NCBI RefSeq assembly: GCF_023541015.1 | Contig: NZ_JALNPR010000002.1 | Coordinates: 62,001-126,000, forward strand | Length of the DNA stretch: 64,000 bases | Origin: Marivivens donghaensis | Lineage (GTDB): Bacteria; Pseudomonadota; Alphaproteobacteria; Rhodobacterales; Rhodobacteraceae | Direction: 5' to 3' | Part shown: one piece after another, positions 60,796 through 64,000 of the stretch | Position numbering within the stretch: position 1 is the first letter of the stretch | How the letters are laid out: the number at the start of each line of letters is the position of its first letter | The notes under the pieces: model-generated | What the model saw: only the letters and a program-made list of their open reading frames with translations | Databases searched by the model: none | What the model was told of the DNA's origin: nothing | Program-made: the position numbers and the translations under genes

Positions 60796-61655
60796 GTGAT
60801 GCCCTTGCCTTGCGTGCTGGGGCAGAGCGTTTAGCGGCCCCGCTTCCTGCGCTTCTCGCGCAGGCAGAGCATTTGGCGACCACCGTTATTCTAGGCGATC
60901 ACGGTAGGCGGCGCGCAGGTCTAGGCGACACGTTCTGGCAATACCGCCCAGCGCAGCCCCACGATGAGGCACGTCTGATTGACTGGCGTCGGTCCGCAAG
61001 ATCCGACACGGCCTTTATTCAGGACAAAGAATGGCAGATCGCGCAGTCGGTGATCCTCTGGGTCGATCGCGCGGCGTCGATGTCGTTCACCTCGGGCGAT
61101 GAGACCAAGGGTCACCGCGCAAGTGTACTGGCCCTGTCCCTCGCGATCCTACTGTTGCGGGGTGGCGAACGGGTGGGCCTGACGGGCCTACGGCTCCCGC
61201 CGAAACGCGGTGAAGCCCAGGCGCTCCATCTGGCAGAGCTATTGGCGGAACAATCGACCGATGATTACGGCAGCCCTGACACCGACGGGATGCTGCCCCA
61301 TTCCCGCGCCCTCTTTGTCTCTGACTTTATGGGGGACATCGCGGGCGTTGAGGACGCAATGCTGCGTGCAGCGGATCGTGGCATTGGCGGCGCGATCCTT
61401 CAGGTGCTTGACCCGCAGGAAGAGGCCTTTCCCTTTGACGGGCGGACGGTGTTTCAGTCGATGGGCGGTAGCCTAACCCACGAAACGCAAAAAGCGGGCG
61501 ATCTAAAGGAACGCTACCTCGAACGGCTCGCCGAACGCAAAGATCGGCTGGCGCATCTGGCACGCGTGGCGGGGTGGCAGTTTCACTCGCATCACACAGG
61601 GCAGAGCGCGGCCTCGGCCCTATTGTGGCTCTACGGCGCGATGGAGCGGAAATAA
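60792..61655 (+). CDS. DUF58 domain-containing protein
   Basis: This 287-residue soluble protein has the DUF58 signature (DEARLIDWRRSARSD) followed by a VWA-like fold (VILWVDRAASMSF, near residue 95; MIDAS pattern partly altered). MoxR ATPases act on such proteins. The GTG start overlaps the moxR stop by 4 bp. It precedes the DUF4159 gene by 2 bp. Confidence 0.9.
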   Translation: MSDALALRAGAERLAAPLPALLAQAEHLATTVILGDHGRRRAGLGDTFWQYRPAQPHDEARLIDWRRSARSDTAFIQDKEWQIAQSVILWVDRAASMSFTSGDETKGHRASVLALSLAILLLRGGERVGLTGLRLPPKRGEAQALHLAELLAEQSTDDYGSPDTDGMLPHSRALFVSDFMGDIAGVEDAMLRAADRGIGGAILQVLDPQEEAFPFDGRTVFQSMGGSLTHETQKAGDLKERYLERLAERKDRLAHLARVAGWQFHSHHTGQSAASALLWLYGAMERK

Positions 61656-61657
61656 CG

Positions 61658-64000
61658 ATGTTCCAACTCGGCCCCATAGGTTTCGCAGCCCCTTGGCTTT
61701 TGATTGCGCTGGTCGCTCTGCCGATCTTGTGGATCGTGCTTCGCGCTGTGCCCCCTGCCCCGATCCGCCGCCGCTTTCCTGGTGTGGCGCTTCTCCTCGG
61801 GCTGTCTGACAATGAGGTTCAGACGGATCGCACACCGTGGTGGCTGTTGCTTTTGCGGTCTTTGGCTGTTGCGGCGATGATTAATGGCTTTGCGGGTCCA
61901 GTGTTGAACCCGCAGCAAACAGAGGGCGGCGCTGGCCCACTGTTGATCGTCACTGATGGCACTTGGGCCAGTGCGCGGGATTGGGCGACGAGGTTGGACC
62001 GCATCGACGCGATGGTGGCGACTGCAGGACGGCAAGGGCGCACGGTCGCTGTTGTTTCCCTGACCGATTTGCCTGCCGATGGCGTTACGTTTCAATCAGC
62101 AGACGCCGTTGGGCGAACGGTCGCGGGGCTGACGGCAAACCCGTGGGAACCAGCGGCAGACGACCTCAGCGCATGGATCACGGGGCTTGAGGGATCGTTC
62201 GACACCTACTGGCTGTCTGATGGGCTGGACCGCGACACGCGGACTGATCTTATCACCGCATTCCAATCTCACGGCGATCTGCGCGTATTTGAAACCACGC
62301 GCCCCGTTTACGCCCTACGCCCCGCCGAATTCGCGGATGGGAAAGTTACGCTGACCGCCCTGCGCAGCATCTCGGGAGTTGAGGTTGATCTATCGGTGGC
62401 CGCAATCGGCCTAGACCCGTCTGGGATTGAACGCCAGCTCGCCACCCAAGCAATGACCTTTGCGGCGGAGGCTATTGAGGCCTCCGTCACCTTTGAACTG
62501 CCGCCAGAGTTGCGCAATCGGGTGACGCGGTTTGAACTGATCGGCCAATCCACAGCGGGCGCGGTGACGCTGACTGACGACAGCCTGAAACGGCGCGAGG
62601 TGGCGCTGATTTCTGGCGGGGCATCGCGCGAGGGATTGGAACTCCTGTCCCCCCTTTATTATCTGCGCGAAGCGCTTGCGGAAAATGCGGACCTCCTCGA
62701 ACTGCCGCTCAGCGATGTGATCCCCGCCAATCCCGACGTGATCATCCTCGCCGATGTGGCGACGTTGTCCCCGCTCGAATCCGAGGCGATCACCGCATGG
62801 GTCGAAAACGGCGGGCTATTGGTGCGGTTCGCAGGGCCACGGATGGCGGCGGCGGAGCTATCGCGGTTAGAGGACGATCCGTTGATGCCTGTGCGCCTGC
62901 GGTCAGGTGGCCGAAGTGTCGGCGGCACGATGAGCTGGGGTGCGCCCAAAACGCTCGATACTTTTTCGGGGACTTCGCCTTTCGCGGGGCTCACTGTGCC
63001 TGATGATGTGGAGGTGACATCGCAGGTGGTGGCCCAACCCGATCCCACCCTTGCAGAGCGTGTGATTGCGCAACTGACTGACGGCACGCCGCTTGTGACG
63101 CGGGCGGAACTGGGTGCGGGACAGATCGTTCTGTTCCACGTCACCGCAAATGCGGAATGGTCGAACCTGCCACTCTCTGGCCTCTTTGTTCAGATGCTCG
63201 AACGGCTGGCGGTATCGACGCGCCCATCGCAACCGACATTGGACGACCTCGCAGGCACCACATGGATGCCAGAGCGGGTTCTGGACGCTGCGGGCACGTT
63301 GCGAGACGCGGGAACGCTTGCGGGTGTGAGCGGCGAACGCATTGCCGAAGGCACCGTTGGCGCCGACCTTCACCCCGGTTTGTATAGCGGCGAGGATCGC
63401 GCATTGGCCGTGAACGTGTTGACCACGGACAGCACGCTTACTCCCGCAACATGGCCCGCTGGCATCACGGTTGAGGGCGCACGCGACGCGACGACGACCC
63501 CGCTCAAGGGGGCATTGCTCTTTGCCGCTTTGCTCGTTTTGATGGCGGATATTATCGCGTCATTGTCCGTCTCGGGCCGCCTGCGCGGCGCACGGGCGGT
63601 AATGGCCGGGCTGATCGCGCTGGGCCTGATGCCACGGGACGGCATGGCGCAGGACGACAGCTTTGCCATCGCGGCGACCTCGGACGTGGTGCTCGCCTAT
63701 GTCATAACGGGTGATCAGGCGATTGATGATATCTCTTACGCGGGGCTCTATGGGTTGTCGGATACGCTCTATCGGCGGACGTCCATTGAACCCGCAAACC
63801 CGATCGGCGTGAATATCGAGATGGATGAACTGTCGTTCTTTCCGCTGCTCTACTGGCCGATCACCCCCAATCAACCGATGCCCAGCCGCGAAGCCTATGC
63901 GAAGCTGAACCGCTATTTACGCAGCGGCGGGATGATCCTCTTTGACACGCGTGATGGCGATGTGGCGCAATATGGCACCTCCACCCCTGAGGCGCGCAAA
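61658..64000 (+). CDS. DUF4159 domain protein with BatA-like N-terminus, truncated by the window edge
   Basis: The frame is open from the ATG at 61658 to the window end (781 codons). It has an N-terminal BatA/Aer-type membrane region (PIGFAAPWLLIALVALPILWIVL, WWLLLLRSLAVAAM), a large periplasmic part with a glutamine-amidotransferase-like fold (EAITAWVENGGLLVRFAGPR), another hydrophobic helix near residue 620 (GALLFAALLVLMADIIASL), then the start of a DUF4159 domain (FFPLLYWPITPNQPMPS, LRSGGMILFDTR). It belongs with MoxR and DUF58. The C-terminus lies outside the window. Confidence 0.9.
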   Translation, partial: MFQLGPIGFAAPWLLIALVALPILWIVLRAVPPAPIRRRFPGVALLLGLSDNEVQTDRTPWWLLLLRSLAVAAMINGFAGPVLNPQQTEGGAGPLLIVTDGTWASARDWATRLDRIDAMVATAGRQGRTVAVVSLTDLPADGVTFQSADAVGRTVAGLTANPWEPAADDLSAWITGLEGSFDTYWLSDGLDRDTRTDLITAFQSHGDLRVFETTRPVYALRPAEFADGKVTLTALRSISGVEVDLSVAAIGLDPSGIERQLATQAMTFAAEAIEASVTFELPPELRNRVTRFELIGQSTAGAVTLTDDSLKRREVALISGGASREGLELLSPLYYLREALAENADLLELPLSDVIPANPDVIILADVATLSPLESEAITAWVENGGLLVRFAGPRMAAAELSRLEDDPLMPVRLRSGGRSVGGTMSWGAPKTLDTFSGTSPFAGLTVPDDVEVTSQVVAQPDPTLAERVIAQLTDGTPLVTRAELGAGQIVLFHVTANAEWSNLPLSGLFVQMLERLAVSTRPSQPTLDDLAGTTWMPERVLDAAGTLRDAGTLAGVSGERIAEGTVGADLHPGLYSGEDRALAVNVLTTDSTLTPATWPAGITVEGARDATTTPLKGALLFAALLVLMADIIASLSVSGRLRGARAVMAGLIALGLMPRDGMAQDDSFAIAATSDVVLAYVITGDQAIDDISYAGLYGLSDTLYRRTSIEPANPIGVNIEMDELSFFPLLYWPITPNQPMPSREAYAKLNRYLRSGGMILFDTRDGDVAQYGTSTPEARK

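Noticed and set aside
1-64000. CRISPR arrays, insertion sequences, prophage
   Set aside because: No regularly spaced repeats, transposase or phage structural genes were seen.

Overview
The window looks like chromosome of a marine alphaproteobacterium of the Rhodobacteraceae (Roseobacter group). It has moderately high G+C and dense packing. Supporting content includes a short 4.5S-type SRP RNA, a TrcR (DUF1013) cell-cycle regulator, a pcm-tolC-DUF2497 (PopZ-like) run, COQ9 next to rpsU, a monomeric NADP-isocitrate dehydrogenase, DUF1523 and DUF1285 proteins, and a PlcP/glycosyltransferase lipid-remodelling pair. Most genes are ordinary housekeeping or transport genes. I see no phage, insertion sequence, CRISPR array or plasmid functions. 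Both ends cut genes: an acyl-CoA synthetase enters from the left and a DUF4159 protein runs off the right.

Layout. 1-9090: acyl-CoA ligase end, YgfZ, an MsbA-like ABC exporter, two PLP aminotransferases, EF-P, a short protein with highly-expressed codon use, cobyric acid synthase and a PopZ-like protein. 9174-11467: TolC, a Pcm-family methyltransferase and tRNA-Cys. 11494-17002: a minus-strand exopolysaccharide cluster (tyrosine-kinase co-polymerase, PPP-like phosphatase, O-antigen ligase, membrane-anchored helical protein) and a divergent small secreted protein. 17071-20571: RlmL-like methyltransferase and monomeric IDH. 20795-26640: a four-gene RND efflux operon in which every junction is an ATGA overlap, ending in its TetR regulator. 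26659-32984: the tricarboxylate transporter tctCBA divergent from tctDE and a periplasmic binding protein, with a perfect tandem CTGTCAC repeat between them. 32986-38497: membrane-anchored glutamate-synthase-like flavoprotein, SRP RNA, and dnaX, a membrane protein, ybaB and recR. 38517-45821: TrcR, RNase T2, succinate-semialdehyde dehydrogenase, a TetR regulator, an L,D-transpeptidase and small membrane proteins. 45952-51820: AraC regulator, rpe, the plcP-agt-dedA-GT2 operon and a GST. 51965-59721: MscL, alanine dehydrogenase with a divergent Lrp-type regulator, rpsU, COQ9, quinone oxidoreductase, methyltransferase, a VOC/WYL-regulator pair, PurU and DUF1285. 59791-64000: MoxR ATPase, DUF58 and DUF4159.

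How the genes work together. The clearest functional units are the RND pump with its own repressor, the tct transporter with its two-component system plus extra binding protein, the polysaccharide assembly/export genes, and the operon for replacing phospholipids with glycolipids. Several intergenic regions carry symmetric or tandem repeats that look like operators; these are the least explained elements. The strongest leads are the tct tandem repeat with the TctDE-binding protein arrangement, the PlcP operon with its two extra genes, the PopZ-like protein with its syntenic context, and the repeat array upstream of purU.
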